NCBI GenBank assembly: GCA_001579985.1
Contig: LRSR01001580.1
Span: 1-23,433 of the forward strand
Reading direction: 5' to 3'
Source of the DNA: Hypsibius dujardini
Lineage: Eukaryota > Tardigrada > Eutardigrada > Parachela > Hypsibiidae
Length of the DNA stretch: 23,433 nt
This document shows positions 9,816 to 19,372 of this stretch, in pieces. Within the stretch, counting starts at the first letter, position 1, and each line of letters starts with the position of its first letter. The position numbers were made by a program, and so were the translations under genes. The notes beneath the pieces were generated by a model. The model did no database searches, was not told the origin of the DNA, and saw only the letters and a list, made by a program, of their open reading frames with translations.

Positions 9816-11595
9816 TAGACAGACGGCAAGCAAGTGCTGAGTGTTTACCGGTTTGACGTTCTTTGGTGTCATGTTGGAGCATAGCGCGAAAGACATCCGA
9901 GCGTGCGGCGACGATGTTTCGATGAGTCTCCAGCTCCTTCCCATCGTTAGCAATTAAGACGAAATCGCAAAACTCCTTGCCGCTGTACATGTCCCGGAGA
10001 TCGGCGGTGAGAGTGGAGCAGTCAGCCAGCGGGCTCACGCTGTGTGTGAAGGTTCGCGTGGTGGCCAGGCACTGGATCTCCGCTTCAAGAGTCAGACTGT
10101 CGTCCACGAGGTAATTATTGCCGGGATTGAAGAGATCATCGTGCGGAATGAAGCGGTCCCACCTGTGAGACACCGAAAAAAGAATCTCATGAACGGACCA
10201 GCGGAGAACAAATCTTCCGAGGCAAATCGGCATTGTTCATTGTGCAACAAGTTGCCAATAGGACTGCATGACTCATACGTATGACAAGCCCCACTTGCAG
10301 TCGCGTGCGCCCTCCCCCATACAGATTTATAGATCGCAATCTCAAAAGCAAAACTAGAGAAAATTTTACCGTGTCGAGACGACGACTTACCCCCACATCA
10401 CACTGCCAGAGCCCTTTCCGGAAAAGATAACGGGCTTCGCACAATCTCGATGGTAAACTGTCGCTCCCGCATCATTAACGATCCGCAGAAAAAACCGAGT
10501 CGGTACTTCCTGCAAAGGGAACAAGGAAAAATGATCCACGGTTTAGTTTTATTTCGTGTCCGTCTCTGTTGTCTGGCCTCCCTCCCGCATTCCTTGTCTG
10601 AGTCTGCCCAATATATCTGACAAGTGAGTGGACTGGTTTGAGTTTGACTGTCTGTTCACCTAGAAATGCCTAATGCCTTGCTTGTCTGTCTGTCTGTATC
10701 TATGTCTGTATCTATGTCTGTCTGTCTGTGTCCATGTCTGTGTCCATGTCTGTGTCCATGTCTGTGTCCGTGTCTGTGTCCGTGTCCGTGTCTGTGTCTG
10801 TGTCCGTCTCCATGTATGTGTCTGTGTCTGTGTTTGTGTGTGTGCGCCTGTCGACGTCTATAGACCCAAATAATAGGACTTCCATTCAACGAACATACGG
10901 GAAACTGCGTGAAAGTGCTAAAACTAGTTGACAGACAAAGTCGGCGACGACACACCGATCAGCTGCAATTTCACATGAGGAAGGAAGAGGAAGCAAGCAA
11001 CATTTTCTAGACTCATGCCCGCTCATTTCCCCCACAGACTAAACATGCAATCGCGCAGATAAAAAACGGCCGCAATATTTTTTCGCTACAAAAAGGTGAA
11101 TTTTTGCTGAAAGCAAATGAAAAAACGAAAATGATTGGACAACGCAATTAATTTTTGTTGACAAAAAGATCGCAAGCAATTTAGTGTGAATTTCTCGCTT
11201 TTCCAGACCATTTTTTGTTAAGCCAGCAATTTTCCTGATCTTGAACGCACCTTATTGCTCGGGGAATCCCTTCGGAGATGCAGCGAGACAAATGCCCTTT
11301 CCTTCTCTTCCCCGTCGCGCCGCGAGAGGATCTGCGGGATGAGCACGAGGTACCACACGCCGTCGAGGTCGGCGAGGCCGTTCAGCTGCAGCTCGGAGCT
11401 CTTGATGGCGGGTGAGAAGATGGTGGTGGTGAGGTGCTGCTGGAAGGAGAAGTGGTCCAATTTGAAGGTGATCTGCATCTTGAGGATGTGCGCGTTCTGA
11501 TGGGCAAACAGCCGCACTTGCAGGCTCTCCTTGGTCGGACCGTGGTTGGCGGAGGAGGCGATTGACGCGGAGGAAGACGATGAGGCAGGCTCCAT
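9172..11595 (-). CDS. MATH-BTB protein, speckle-type POZ protein (SPOP)-like, four exons
   Basis: Exons on the minus strand: 11595-11251, 10509-10391, 10162-9849, 9578-9172 (stop TGA 9174-9172). All introns are GT-AG and in phase, giving 394 aa; human SPOP is 374 aa. The order is a Ser-rich start, a MATH domain (about 25-187, [10 protein letters not shown] to DSLTLEAEI, with the MWGWDRF block matching SPOP DWGFKKF), a BTB domain (about 205-315; [31 protein letters not shown]), then a BACK-like tail with [15 protein letters not shown] and [17 protein letters not shown]. The family links CUL3 ubiquitin ligase (BTB) to substrates (MATH). The start is chosen because GCCATGG is a good context and no upstream exon is visible. 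The basic C-terminal NLS of SPOP is not seen, so nuclear location is uncertain. Several MATH groove positions differ, so substrates cannot be inferred. It is convergent with the MITF-like gene and divergent from the fibulin gene. Confidence 0.9.
9673..9825. repeat. CAGA microsatellite, SPOP-like intron 3
   Basis: The array is CAGA on the plus strand, so CTGT in the sense of the gene. It begins about 25 bases after the donor at 9848-9847. The flanking exon frame is open through the whole intron, giving a false 353-codon frame that fuses the BTB and BACK exons through (LSVC)n. Confidence 0.95.
10683..10850. repeat. CTGT array followed by a 6-bp TGTCTG/TGTCCA tandem repeat, SPOP-like intron 1
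   Basis: Pure CTGT tetramers give way to hexamers of TGTCTG and TGTCCA/TGTCCG. This array lies near the acceptor end of the intron, unlike most repeats in the window. Confidence 0.95.
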
Positions 11596-11750
11596 GGCAA
11601 GGAAAGATGGCTACGGTTGATGGGGCAAAATGACAGGCGAAAAACGGTCAGCGCTGATTGATTATGTTGCAAGCGAGATTCTTGAAGGCGCAGTTCAGGC
11701 GGAAGTGAAGACAAGATTCCAGCTTGCTTGCATGCATACCTGTACCAATA

Positions 11751-12091
11751 TGAGGGAAGCGCTCTGGAATGGGCCACTTGACTTTCCGTACCCTGGAATG
11801 GGCCACCGGGTCGCAGGGGGCGCTTTGTCGCAAAATAATTGAAAGCAGATGGATTATTGCATAGTCAGCGACCTCTATAGTGAACTTTTTCTCAGTGTTC
11901 AATTATTTCGTTTTTTAAACACGTTCCCACAACTTTTTCATACCTGATACGCGTTCCGTCGGGGTTATCGATTATTCGCTGTAGTTTAGGACCTTGGTGA
12001 TAGCCAAAACCTGTGCGGAAGTTCTGATTCCAGGGTGGCCCATTCCAGGATACGGGAAAGTCAAGTGGCCCATTCCAGGATCCCTCCCTCA
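11751..12091. mobile_element. 341-bp MITE with long terminal inverted repeats and TA target duplication
   Basis: Terminal inverted repeats of about 57 bases lie at 11751-11807 and 12034-12091, beginning TGAGGGA. Each contains two copies of CTGGAATGGGCCAC. The element is flanked on both sides by TA (11749-11750 and 12092-12093), as for Tc1/mariner-type insertion. No transposase frame is present, so it would be non-autonomous. Confidence 0.8.
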
Positions 12092-12177
12092 TACTAGTAG
12101 CACTCACAAGTGGCCAGAATGCTCGATTAACTGAGTTCAGGACTGCATTAAGCTCTGTACGGAGCGGAGTACACAAT

Positions 12178-12287
12178 TGGCCATATTATGGCGCCTACCG
12201 GGTTCAGCCATTTAGCTCGGTGAGCACCTGGCTGTACGCATAAGCCGAGCTAAATTGGTTAACTCGGTCAGTGCTATAATATGGCCA
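12178..12287. mobile_element. 110-bp MITE-like inverted-repeat element, copy B
   Basis: The 43-base arms at 12178-12220 and 12245-12287 have about eight mismatches, with ends TGGCCATATTAT and ATAATATGGCCA. It shares the inner segment GCACTGACCGAGTTA (read on the minus strand) and the same total length with the element at 8421-8530, so the two look like one family. Confidence 0.75.
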
Positions 12288-12497
12288 TATATTTAATCAC
12301 CGCCGAAGTAAATCCGGTCACTCAAGCATTATGGCCAACTGTGTAACCGACTGCTGAGTCACATTCAAGAAAAGGATCAAGGACAAGGAGCGAGTGGTGT
12401 GGTGACGTCAATACTGCATCCCTCTGCCGATTGGATGGAATTTCGGCAAAGGGGTGTGGTGTTGCTTCTAATCTGAAGTCAAAATGAGAGGAGTCAG

Positions 12498-12801
12498 TAC
12501 GAGGTAAAACTCCCAATGCTGCGCAAGTTCGGAATTGGTATAAATGCCGCGTTCGCACACTTTTCTCTCATTGTTTGTCCATGTTTTGGATTCAAAAAAA
12601 ACCAGCAATAAATCGGAGAAATATATGTGGCAATAATTTTGACAAAAAAATTAAAAACACAAGTTTTTAAAAATGAAAAACAGAAAAGAAACCTTGTGGC
12701 TATTTTGATTGATATACGTCACGATTGCCCTGTTTGCCCATGTCGTGCGCAGCATTTATGCCAAATCAAAACTTGCGCAGCACTGGGAGTTTTACCTCGT
12801 A
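12498..12801. repeat. inverted duplication with about 60-bp arms
   Basis: Arms at about 12498-12559 and 12741-12801 are diverged inverted copies, sharing TACGAGGTAAAACTCCCA and GCGCAAGTT (given on the left arm). About 180 bases separate them. It is either a foldback element or two oppositely oriented copies of one repeat. No terminal structure or target duplication was resolved. Confidence 0.7.
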
Positions 12802-13132
12802 TTCAAAATCAGGAGAGTCGGTATTTGGCGTGCTCAGATGTTCTTTGAAGAGAGATTGATAATCAGATGCGGGATTCGGTAAGCTTACGGCCGGGAAGGA
12901 ATGTAGAACAGCCGTTCCATTCAGTCGATCAGTACTACATGCCCAATCAGTTGATCAAACAAGCAGTCAACCGTATTGATTGAAGCGAGTGTACACTGAG
13001 AATATAGAGAGTGCACTCGAATTTTACAGTAAAGTGTTAGTTAAATATATCTTGAAAACTTGAAGTCAATTGTAAAATTTATTATGATTTTATTTAAGAA
13101 TTGAAAAAATACAAATTAGTATTTAGCCTCAT

Positions 13133-13211
13133 ACTTCTCCGAAATTGACGCTGCGTATTAGGACATTACACTGTATGATGTCCCAATACGTAGCGTCAAC
13201 TGCAGAGAAGT
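13133..13211. repeat. 79-bp hairpin sequence
   Basis: The 34-base arms at 13133-13166 and 13178-13211 pair with five differences, one of which would be a G:U wobble in RNA, around an 11-base loop. It may be a tiny inverted-repeat element or an RNA hairpin of precursor-microRNA size. Confidence 0.7.
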
Positions 13212-13330
13212 TAATTAGATAATTAGTCAAATCGTAGTTTAACTGCTTGAAATATATCAACAACAAATAAACAGCAATAAATGTAAATAAGCAGTGAAAT
13301 ACGATTGCAGGCAAAGTCAAGTAGACACTA

Positions 13331-13685
13331 GGTAGACAGAATGGCAGGCAGGCAGACAGGCTGACAGGCAACAGGAAAACAGACGCACATTCAAGCAAGC
13401 AGATAGAGAGACAGACAGATGGCAGGCAGCCGGACCGACAATCAGGCAGGCAGGCAAACAGACAAGCAGGCAAACAGAAAAACAGGCGCGCACTCAAGCA
13501 AACAGAGACAGACAAACGGCACGCTGACGGACCGACATACAGGCAGGCAGGCAGCGCAGGCTGGTAGGTAAGCAGGCAGGCAGGCAAACGGACAGGCAAA
13601 CGAACAGGCAGGCAAACAGGAGGAAAAAGGCACGCATTCAAGCAAGCAGGTAGACAGACAGACAGACAGACGGTAGGCAGACAGG
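13331..13685. repeat. CAGG/CAGA/CAAA microsatellite in the spacer
   Basis: A long mixed array of GCAGGCAGAC-type tetramers. A larger unit (about 130 bases, with CGCACTCAAGCAA and CACGCATTCAAGCAAGCAG landmarks) recurs within it, suggesting higher-order duplication. Confidence 0.9.
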
Positions 13686-14170
13686 CCTAAGATTTGTCAC
13701 AAACAACCAACAATCTCTATAAATTATCCGCCTGCTGATGTAAATCCGATGTAACTCAGCCTGGAACATAGTCGGTGTGACTCGTAACCTTAACAAATTC
13801 CCATGACTATGATCATGTAGCCCGTTGAAAGTCCAACTGTTTGTCGGTCGACCGAGTATAGTAAACGAACATGCTATAGGAGAGCCGCTACAGCTCCCCT
13901 AATCGAGTCCTTCAATCGCAACAAGGTTCTAATCTTTTCTTATCTCCTCTTTATTCCCACTGCACACTCTCGCGGAGAGCAATAGTGAGTGACTCCTCAC
14001 ACATACCACGCCCCATGAAGGAAATTGCCTCGGCTTTCGGGTCAGGCTCATTGCAAGGTGCACAAACAATTCGCGATCGTCCCAACGTAATCTGACCATG
14101 AAATGTCCAAAAAGGAATAATTGTCGAAGCATCGATCTACTACTACTGCCTGTTGATTTTCGCTGTCGGA

Positions 14171-14317
14171 ATGGAGTGTTGTTGTCACCGTGCTTGGTGG
14201 ATTGTAATTGTTCTGGTCATTAGCATCACGGCTCTTTGCGAAGGTATTTGTAGCAACTGCAATACTTAACCTCAGACGGCAGGCCGACGGACCGAAAACA
14301 GGCAAGCAGGCAGACAA

Positions 14318-14357
<40 letters not shown>

Positions 14358-15392
14358 AAAAACATGCAGGCAGGTAGCTCAGGCAGGCAGACAGACATGC
14401 AGATAGGCAGACAGGCAGACAAGCAGACAGGCAGACAAGCAGACAGGCAGCCAGGCAGGCACGAGACTACTCCGTTTCCACAATCTGACTGATTCATGTT
14501 CTTCTTTTCCAGCGGAGCTTGACCGGGTTTTTATCCACTGTAAGTCCTGGCTGATCCGACCGAAAGTCGATGGGCTCTAAAGGTATACAAAGTACATTGT
14601 TGGGTGTTTTAGGTTGCAGTCTGGGGAGAAATTTCGGGAGGACTAGTGAAAACTGCGAAGACTATTCCACACCGATATCCGGTGTACAGCGCCAGGATCA
14701 GTTTTGGTGTGGTGTCGCACTCGGTATGGCCGATGAATCCTGTCTGCGTGTATATGTATAATGGCGTTTTTCCCTATGATCTAATCGTAATTACAATTAA
14801 GGAATATTTTTCCGTAGGGGTTTGCTGTCGGGAGGAAGTGGCGATCGGAAAGTGTGACGACGGGAAGACAGCCGCTCAGGAGAATCTCGAATGCACTGGT
14901 GATACCGGACTGCCGGGTGGTCATGAATTTAAGGTAATACCTTGACAAGTCTGAGGAATCTGGCAGTCGCTGATTTAATTTAATTTCATTGCCTGGGAGT
15001 GGGAATGACCACAGCAAGTGCTCTTTTTCAGCAATGCTGTGACTGCTGCACCCTGGGTTTGCTGGCCGGTAGTTCGGGCTATGGAAAGCAGTGCGATAGT
15101 GCGAGCTTCCAAATTACAAATTGCAACAAGCTCTACAAGGAGTGTTGCGAGTTTTCCAAACTTCGAAGTGGTTTGTTCGGTAATGGATCTGAGTCGCTGA
15201 CGCCGCGTGAGGGTTCCACCCGACCGCCAAGGACCACCACCCGTGCGACGACGACTATGCCCAGTATGTATTGATGAACAAAACAAAGAGACAGACGCGC
15301 GCGGATGGACGAACAGACAGAAAGACTGACAGACACATTGACAGATAGACGGACAGATAGACAGGCAGGCACACAGACAGGCACACAGGCAC

Positions 15393-15434
<42 letters not shown>

Positions 15435-18093
15435 CGAACCAGTAATGTGGGCCTTCGATTTAGCCGTCCCGACGACGCTTGATCCTACCCAGACCACACC
15501 AGTGGGACCCAGTTGCCCTTCCGGGCATGAGTACCACCCTGGAATCGGACAGTGTCTAGACATTAATGAATGCAAGCGGAAGACACACACTTGCCCTGCC
15601 CTGCAACAATGCGTCAATACTGTGGGCAGCTACAAGTGCGAACCGGACCTCCCTGATGCCGGTCAAGGGACGACTCGTCCTGAGCCGGCGGTAACTCCGC
15701 GCTTATGTCCGAGCGGTTACCAGAACAATCCGCGAACCGGAAGATGCGAAGACATAGACGAATGCGGTGCGAATACCGACTACTGCGGCTCTGGCATGCG
15801 ATGCGAAAACGAGGCCGGCAGTTTCCGGTGTGTGCGGGAGATCAGTTGTGGCACCGGTTACACCTATGACGCGTACCGCAGAGATTGCACAGGTATAATC
15901 AATATGTTCTCTGTTTGAAGCTCTTTGTTCGTCGGATCTGCTGGCCTGTATAAAGTTAATTTTCATCCGGCAGACAATGACGAATGCGCTTTGGGCGTTC
16001 ACAACTGCGGAACGGCTTACGACTGCTTGAACACTCAAGGGTCCTTCCGATGTACCCCGAAGACTTGCCCGAAAAAAATGCGGCTTGACTACGAACGAGG
16101 TATCTGCAATCATGTAACTTGCTCATTGGGAATGGAGGCCGCTGATGATGGCACTTGTGTCGACATTAACGAATGCAACATCCCGGGAAATTGTAAGCGA
16201 AATCAGGACTGCTTCAACACTGTCGGCTCTCACTTATGTCGGGATAAGGTATGGAAGATGCCAGACACAGACACAGACATAGACACAGACACAGACACAG
16301 ACACAGACATAGACACAGACACAGACACAGACACAGACACAGACACAGACACAGACACAAACACAAACACAGACACAGGCACAGGCACAGACACAGGCAC
16401 AGACACAGACACAGACACAGACATAGGCACAGACACAGACACAGACGCAGACGCAGACGCAGACGCAGACACAGACACAAAGACACATACTCTGATAAAG
16501 ACACACAGACACACAAGCAAATACACCTAAATTAGAGTTAGACACCCCAGCTATTTTGCAACCTTGGAAATCCTCTTTTTGCAGTTGAATTGCGGTGCCG
16601 GTCATCTCCTGAACGAGGCAGGCACGAGATGCGACGGTAAGGTTCACAAGACACCTATCTTCGCTGCTTAATTTTCTTTCACTAATTAAACCCTTTAGAC
16701 ATTGATGAGTGCACGGACAGGACACATAACTGTTTTGCTGGGCAGCGTTGTGAAAATCGTCCGGGCACTTTTGAATGCAAATGCCAGGACGGGTTTGAGC
16801 CGAACTTTGTCAGGAAACAATGTGATGGTAGGTCACGGCTTGGAATTGATGAAGAACCTGAACTTACAACCGTGCCGTTACTCACTACAGACATTAACGA
16901 ATGTCTGACATTCGGGCGAAGTGCCTGCTCAGCCAGTGCGACTTGTGAAAACTTTCCTGGCTCCTACCGCTGCAACTGTAAAGACGGTTTTCGGCACGGC
17001 TCTGACGGTCTCACTTGCGAAGGTAAGCACTGTGAGTGGTCCACGATCTCAGGCTCATATCATCCGTGTCTTTTTTCGACCTTGGGCGGGGAAATGTGTG
17101 TGTCTGAACGTGTGTCTACTTTTGTCGATCTTATTACTTAGCGGTCGTTCTAGCTGGGTCAGAGCTAATGTTTTCTGTTCCAGACATCGATGAATGCGAT
17201 CAACCCAATATCTGCCACCATGGCTGTATAAACAGCTGGGGCAGCCATAATTGTACCTGTCGGACTGGATACCGTTTGGCTTCCGACGGTCGAACTTGCG
17301 AGGGTACGGTCTGCAAATTTGGACGGTACTCGTACATGTATCGGCGGAAACAGTTTACAGATCCATTGTACACCCACAGATATCGACGAATGCGCGGAGA
17401 ACTTGTCGGGCCCACAACTTTGTTTCGGCGAATGCATTAACAATCCCGGCGGCTACAATTGTAGGGCTTTCCCTCTTCTTTTCGGTGACTCATAAGAACA
17501 ATCTAACAATCAAGTTCTTGTTCTTCAGGCACATGCCCATCTGGATTCCGTATGTTACCGGACAATCGCCGCTGCGAGGACATTGACGAGTGCAAGGAGC
17601 AGCTCTATTGCAACCGCAACGACCAAATCTGCACCAACACTGAGGGCGGATTTAATTGCAACAACATCCGATGTCCTCCAGGGTACTCACAGGATGCCGA
17701 TCAGAAAAAGTATGAGGGATTCATACGGGACAATTTACTGTCTAATCTGTTTGTGATGTGTTGGGTTCTTTATCTGCGCCTGAAATAAGTTCTCTTATGT
17801 CCTTTTTAGTCGTTGTCGACGATTGTCTCTGGTCTGTCCGATCGGTGACTCCTACTGCCTTCAACAGCCAATTTCCTATTCCTACAACTATATGGCGATC
17901 CCTACGAATCCCATCTTTCCTAACACCGGGAAAATTGATCTCTTCACGATGCGCGGACCGCAGCAGCCGACCACCAAGGTCGATTTTACTCTTGTGATGC
18001 GAAGGTAAGTAACGATGCCGACATGAGCATAGTCAATACAACAGAGTAAGAAACAAAATTTTCGTGCAGTATACCAGATACTCATAGACCGTG

Positions 18094-18124
<31 letters not shown>

Positions 18125-18175
18125 TAAACAGACAGACAGACAAACAGACAGACAAACGGAAGAGCAGACAGACAA

Positions 18176-18251
<76 letters not shown>

Positions 18252-18667
18252 ACGGCCAGATAGGCAGACAGACATGCAGGCAGGCAGGCAGGCAGGCTTG
18301 CAGACAGACAGGCAGACAGACAGAAATACAGACAAACGGGTTTGTGACGGCGTCAAACTTCATGATCGTCTCTTTCCTCTAAGTGCACGACCATTCATGT
18401 ACGGCGTCCAGCCGGCCGATCGTCGGTTCTTCGATACCCGGACCACCGGTTTCAACCAGGTAAGCTCGGAATGCTTTATTGAACATCTCATTTAATCAAA
18501 ACGTGTCACTGTTTCAGGCCACCATATCGCTGGTCAGACCACTGGACGGTCCGCAAGAAATCGAACTGGAAATGCAGATGGCCATGACAACAAACGGAGT
18601 ATTCAGTGGAAAGGCAGTAGCCACCATTTCCATAACAGTCACCAAATCACGACCACAGCTCACGTAA
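14171..18667 (+). CDS. FBLN1: fibulin-1-like secreted extracellular matrix protein, fifteen exons
   Basis: Exons: 14171-14243, 14513-14539, 14818-14933, 15032-15263, 15464-15892, 15974-16248, 16585-16636, 16699-16827, 16891-17022, 17184-17303, 17380-17460, 17529-17709, 17810-18004, 18384-18459, 18518-18667. Phases are consistent and give 755 aa (stop TAA 18665-18667). A signal peptide is clear (hydrophobic [15 protein letters not shown], residues 9-23). Cysteine-rich anaphylatoxin-like modules follow at 36-115 ([18 protein letters not shown]), apparently two rather than the three of vertebrate fibulin-1. A Thr/Pro linker (about 120-165) leads to nine calcium-binding EGF modules (182-616), each opening with DxDEC or DxNEC, many on single phase-1 exons. 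The fibulin C-terminal domain is 617-755, starting [10 protein letters not shown] and containing YNYMAIPTN. Fibulins act in basement membranes and elastic matrix. Exon 2 is only 27 bases. Exon 11 uses donor T|GTAGGG to restore the C-T-C cysteine pair. Confidence 0.93.
14298..14461. repeat. CAGG/CAGA microsatellite, fibulin intron 1
   Basis: GCAG-type tetramers begin about 50 bases after the donor at 14244 and fill most of the intron that separates the signal-peptide exon from exon 2. Confidence 0.95.
15290..15434. repeat. CAGA microsatellite, fibulin intron 4
   Basis: The array starts about 25 bases after the donor at 15264 and ends about 30 bases before the acceptor at 15463. It is a mixture of CAGA, CAGG and CACA tetramers. 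Confidence 0.95.
16263..16482. repeat. 6-bp GACACA repeat, fibulin intron 6
   Basis: About 35 hexamers of GACACA with GACATA, GGCACA and GACGCA variants. It begins 14 bases after the donor at 16249. The frame of exon 6 stays open through it as an Asp-Thr repeat until TAA at 16528-16530. Confidence 0.97.
18094..18336. repeat. CAGA/CAGG microsatellite, fibulin intron 13
   Basis: CAGA tetramers at the edges flank a pure CAGG block at about 18178-18250. It lies roughly 90 bases inside the intron and ends about 50 bases before the acceptor at 18383. Confidence 0.95.
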
Positions 18668-18758
18668 AAAAAGGAAAACGCTCAGTCCCTATTGGAACAA
18701 AAGAAAAGAGTGCATTGAATGAAACTGCAATATTTACGTGCATATGTTACAGCTATAA

Positions 18759-18764
18759 AATAAA
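18759..18764 (+). promoter_or_regulatory. polyadenylation signal AATAAA of the fibulin-like gene
   Basis: A canonical hexamer 92 bases after the fibulin stop codon, in A-rich sequence. The position is typical for a short 3'UTR. Confidence 0.65.
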
Positions 18765-19020
18765 AAAGAAGTAAAAAAATGGATTCATTTTGTGTTTGGC
18801 TCCTTTTGGTGCGTATGAAATGAGAATTCCTAACCGCGCAGAAACAACCATCCCCGAGTTCGAGATACCGAGGTGCTCTTTACCAGATTCGTGAACGGAG
18901 CATAGACGACGGCGGTCGAGCAGCACAGGGAAGGTCGTGGTGACGCTCGGCGATAGAATCCAGGAGAATTACGACATTAGCAGCGCGAAAAACGGCAAAA
19001 GCGGAGACTTGTGCGAGTTA

Positions 19021-19176
19021 CTGTACTGTCGCGATTCTAACGGCCGTTTTTTGGCCCTACCAGTAAATTACGACCCCCGGGCCCGTGCCGGGCGGGAATT
19101 GAATCCGTGACGTCACACAGAGTGTTGCACGGCGGGAGGCGGGGCTAAGCTGGCCGTTAGAATCGCGACAGTACAG
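19021..19176. mobile_element. 156-bp TA-target MITE inserted in the pseudogene, element 1
   Basis: Perfect 25-base terminal inverted repeats lie at 19021-19045 and 19152-19176, beginning CTGTACTGTCGCGATT. TA flanks both ends (19019-19020, 19177-19178). The intact paralogue near 20550-20560 shows the empty site with a single TA, so insertion is directly demonstrated. The interior is GC-rich and has no coding frame. Confidence 0.93.
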
Positions 19177-19372
19177 TACTCGCCATAATTTGTCGCCTTC
19201 GATGGAAGATCTTCCCGGTTGGGATGAAGGTTCCCACGAAGGAGAAGCAGTTCGATGGAGTCGATGAAGAATGAAGTGTGGAAGGTGTCAGTCAGACAGG
19301 CTTCTCACTGCTGGTTTCAAGTAGCAGCCCAGGATGAGGACGATGAGGAATCCGGCGAAATAGAAAAGGTTA

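Larger units (their letters stand above)
11596..14170. other. divergent spacer between the SPOP-like and fibulin genes
   Basis: No gene is supported. The 2.6-kb stretch must hold the promoters of both flanking genes, but it is mostly occupied by foldback elements (11751-12091, 12178-12287, 12498-12801, 13133-13211) and a CAGG/CAGA array (13331-13685). The remainder is AT-rich at about 12980-13130. No promoter motif could be assigned. Confidence 0.55.

Noticed and set aside
9172-10233. A 353-codon minus-strand frame across the SPOP-like gene
   Set aside because: It runs through intron 3 only because the CTGT repeat has no stops. Splice sites at 9849/9578 remove the repeat and give normal BTB-BACK continuity.
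13129-14497. Cysteine-rich minus-strand frames resembling CLPACLPAC toxins or keratin-associated proteins
   Set aside because: They are translations of CAGG/CAGA microsatellites and are not genes.
16214-16725. Several long frames on both strands over the GACACA repeat, with VSVS, CLCL, RHRH or DTDT repeats
   Set aside because: All are translations of one microsatellite in different frames, with no start context or conserved domain.
5720-18340. Regular repeats considered as a CRISPR array
   Set aside because: The units are 4-6 bases in tandem without spacers, in an animal genome with introns. They are microsatellites.
18033-18495. Frames of GRQAGRQA or ACLPACLP type
   Set aside because: They lie inside the fibulin intron 13 microsatellite. 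Only the segment 18384-18459 is real coding sequence.
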